Shown piece after piece: positions 63,278 to 64,000 of a DNA stretch of 64,000 nucleotides (its first letter is position 1; every line of letters begins with the position of its first letter). The notes under the pieces were generated by a model, which was not told where the DNA came from, did not search any database, and saw only the letters and a list, made by a program, of their open reading frames with translations. Origin of the DNA: Paenibacillus sp. Soil750 (GTDB taxonomy: Bacteria > Bacillota > Bacilli > Paenibacillales > NBRC-103111). The translations under genes and the position numbers were made by a program. The stretch is from assembly GCF_001428045.1 (NCBI RefSeq), contig NZ_LMSD01000001.1, positions 186,001-250,000 on the forward strand, in the 5' to 3' direction.

Positions 63278-63292
63278 GAGGGGGGATGAACA

Positions 63293-63643
63293 ATGGCAAT
63301 CCATTATGTAGCTGAAGCGGATGATATTTGGGAAGGCAAGAGCAAGATCGTGGATGTCGAGGGCCGGTCTATCGGAATCTACTGCGTAGGAGGCGAATAT
63401 TACGCGCTGCATAACAGGTGTCCGCATGAAGGCGCTCCGTTGTGCAAAGGTCCGGTTTGCGGAACAACCCTACCGTCCAAGGTATACGAATACGAATTCG
63501 GCCGCAATGGCGAGCTGGTGCGTTGTCCTTGGCATGGCTGGGAATTCGAGATCAAGACTGGGAAATCGATCTTCGACGAGAAAGTTCGAACGAGAAGCTA
63601 TAAGGTTCAAGTCGATAACGGCAAAATCGGGATCATCATTTAG
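63293..63643 (+). CDS. Rieske [2Fe-2S] ferredoxin-like protein
   Basis: A 116-residue single-domain Rieske protein. The cluster ligands are CPH (in NRCPHEGAPLC) and CPWHG; the spacing between them is 32 residues, longer than the usual 15-17, with two extra cysteines and a SKVYEYEFGRNGEL insert. No membrane anchor is seen. GGAGGGGGG lies before the ATG. It probably transfers electrons to or with a partner enzyme; none is visible apart from the amidohydrolase. Confidence 0.9.
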   Translation: MAIHYVAEADDIWEGKSKIVDVEGRSIGIYCVGGEYYALHNRCPHEGAPLCKGPVCGTTLPSKVYEYEFGRNGELVRCPWHGWEFEIKTGKSIFDEKVRTRSYKVQVDNGKIGIII

Positions 63644-63703
63644 ACATTAATGCCGTTATTACGCCAATCCGAAATCGATACTTTTATTAGAATCTTGACA
63701 AAC

Positions 63704-63744
63704 CAACCTCTCGCGGGCCGTCTAGCCTTTGGGAGGTTGTTTTT
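63704..63744 (+). terminator. Possible terminator after the Rieske gene
   Basis: CAACCTCTC and GGGAGGTTG with a long loop, followed by TTTTT. It overlaps the AraC remnant on the other strand. Confidence 0.5.
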
Positions 63745-63823
63745 GTCGATATTGCGTCGGCGTGGCCGACCGCTTTCTTGAAGAGCATATAGAAATACCC
63801 GGCGCTCAGAAATTCACAGCAGT
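63722..63823 (-). pseudogene. Remnant of an AraC regulator C-terminus
   Basis: The minus strand reads CCEFLSAGYFYMLFKKAVGH, the second AraC helix-turn-helix, and then in another frame TPTQYRQ...PPKG and a stop. Restoring an AC dinucleotide at the switch would give the standard GHTPTQYR ending. Nothing upstream matches the rest of such a protein. Confidence 0.55.
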
Positions 63824-64000
63824 GATTTTGAGAGGAGAGGACTATATCATTTAACCTAACCAATCACCAGGAAACCAAGACGCTGCTGGTGATTTCTCCT
63901 ACCCGCATTTCCACGCAAAGACTCCGCTTTGTGGGGTTATTTGGCAGGAGCATGAATCCGGGTCCAGAATTTCTCCAGTTATGTGCAGTATATATAAAGT
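63824..64000. other. Non-coding end of window with two hairpins
   Basis: AATCACCAG/CTGGTGATT (63862-63894) and CCACGCAAAG/CTTTGTGGGG (63911-63936) can form stem-loops. No gene is seen in the last ~180 bases. Confidence 0.4.

Noticed and set aside
62588..63427. 279-residue minus-strand ORF opposite the amidohydrolase
   Set aside because: Antisense to a protein with clear family motifs; its translation has no recognisable fold.

Overview
The window reads as a chromosomal segment of a spore-forming Firmicute, most likely Paenibacillus or a close relative. The grounds are: a conserved alr-ndoAI-ndoA-tex-cmpA-sprT-tRNA block like the Bacillus subtilis ydcC-ydcK region; many two-component YesM/YesN-type and AraC-type regulators beside carbohydrate ABC transporters that lack their own ATPase; CcpA-like operators; strong AGGAGG-type ribosome binding sites with frequent GTG/TTG starts; and a sporulation gene (cmpA). 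No rRNA, phage, transposase or CRISPR array is seen.

Layout. (1) 0-10.9 kb is a cell-surface polysaccharide locus: a truncated epimerase, a polyprenyl-phosphate-type glycosyltransferase, a complete dTDP-L-rhamnose operon (rmlA, rmlC, rmlB, rmlD), an apparently incomplete glycosidase, two AT-rich minus-strand methyltransferase ORFs that look like one frameshifted gene, a GT2 transferase, an undecaprenyl-phosphate sugar transferase and, apart from the operon, a second rmlC. (2) 11-23.4 kb is housekeeping: a YdcC-like lipoprotein, a SEC-C protein, alanine racemase, the EndoAI/EndoA (MazEF-type) toxin-antitoxin pair, Tex, a small winged-helix-like protein, CmpA, SprT, tRNA-Asn, tRNA-Ser, a chemoreceptor, tRNA-Glu and tRNA-Leu. 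(3) 23.6-40.8 kb is a pectin/arabinan region: a secreted PL11 rhamnogalacturonan lyase, GH127 beta-L-arabinofuranosidase with an ABC importer, a large secreted DUF5695-like protein, a GH51 arabinofuranosidase and two AraC regulators. Three CcpA-like sites lie upstream of the main enzymes. A 71-residue peptide that is 48% methionine sits inside this stretch. (4) 40.9-44.4 kb is an NAD-salvage locus: an NrtR-like Nudix regulator, PnuC, a NadR-like bifunctional enzyme and an ADP-ribosylglycohydrolase. A shared near-palindrome lies at the nrtR and pnuC promoters. (5) 44.8-61.3 kb is a second carbohydrate locus: LplB/YtcP-type permeases, a binding lipoprotein, a YesM/YesN pair, an FAD oxidoreductase, an SGNH hydrolase and a ~1867-residue secreted modular protein with an unassigned core. 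Its first and last promoters share a triple AGAAAT box. (6) 61.3-64 kb holds an AraC regulator divergent from an amidohydrolase-Rieske pair, then a decayed AraC remnant.

The best candidates for something undescribed are the locus at 44.8-61.3 kb (a modular enzyme with an unassigned core, an FAD oxidoreductase, an SGNH hydrolase and a putative YesN box) and the methionine-rich peptide. Starts were chosen from ribosome binding sites and sometimes differ from the longest open frame.
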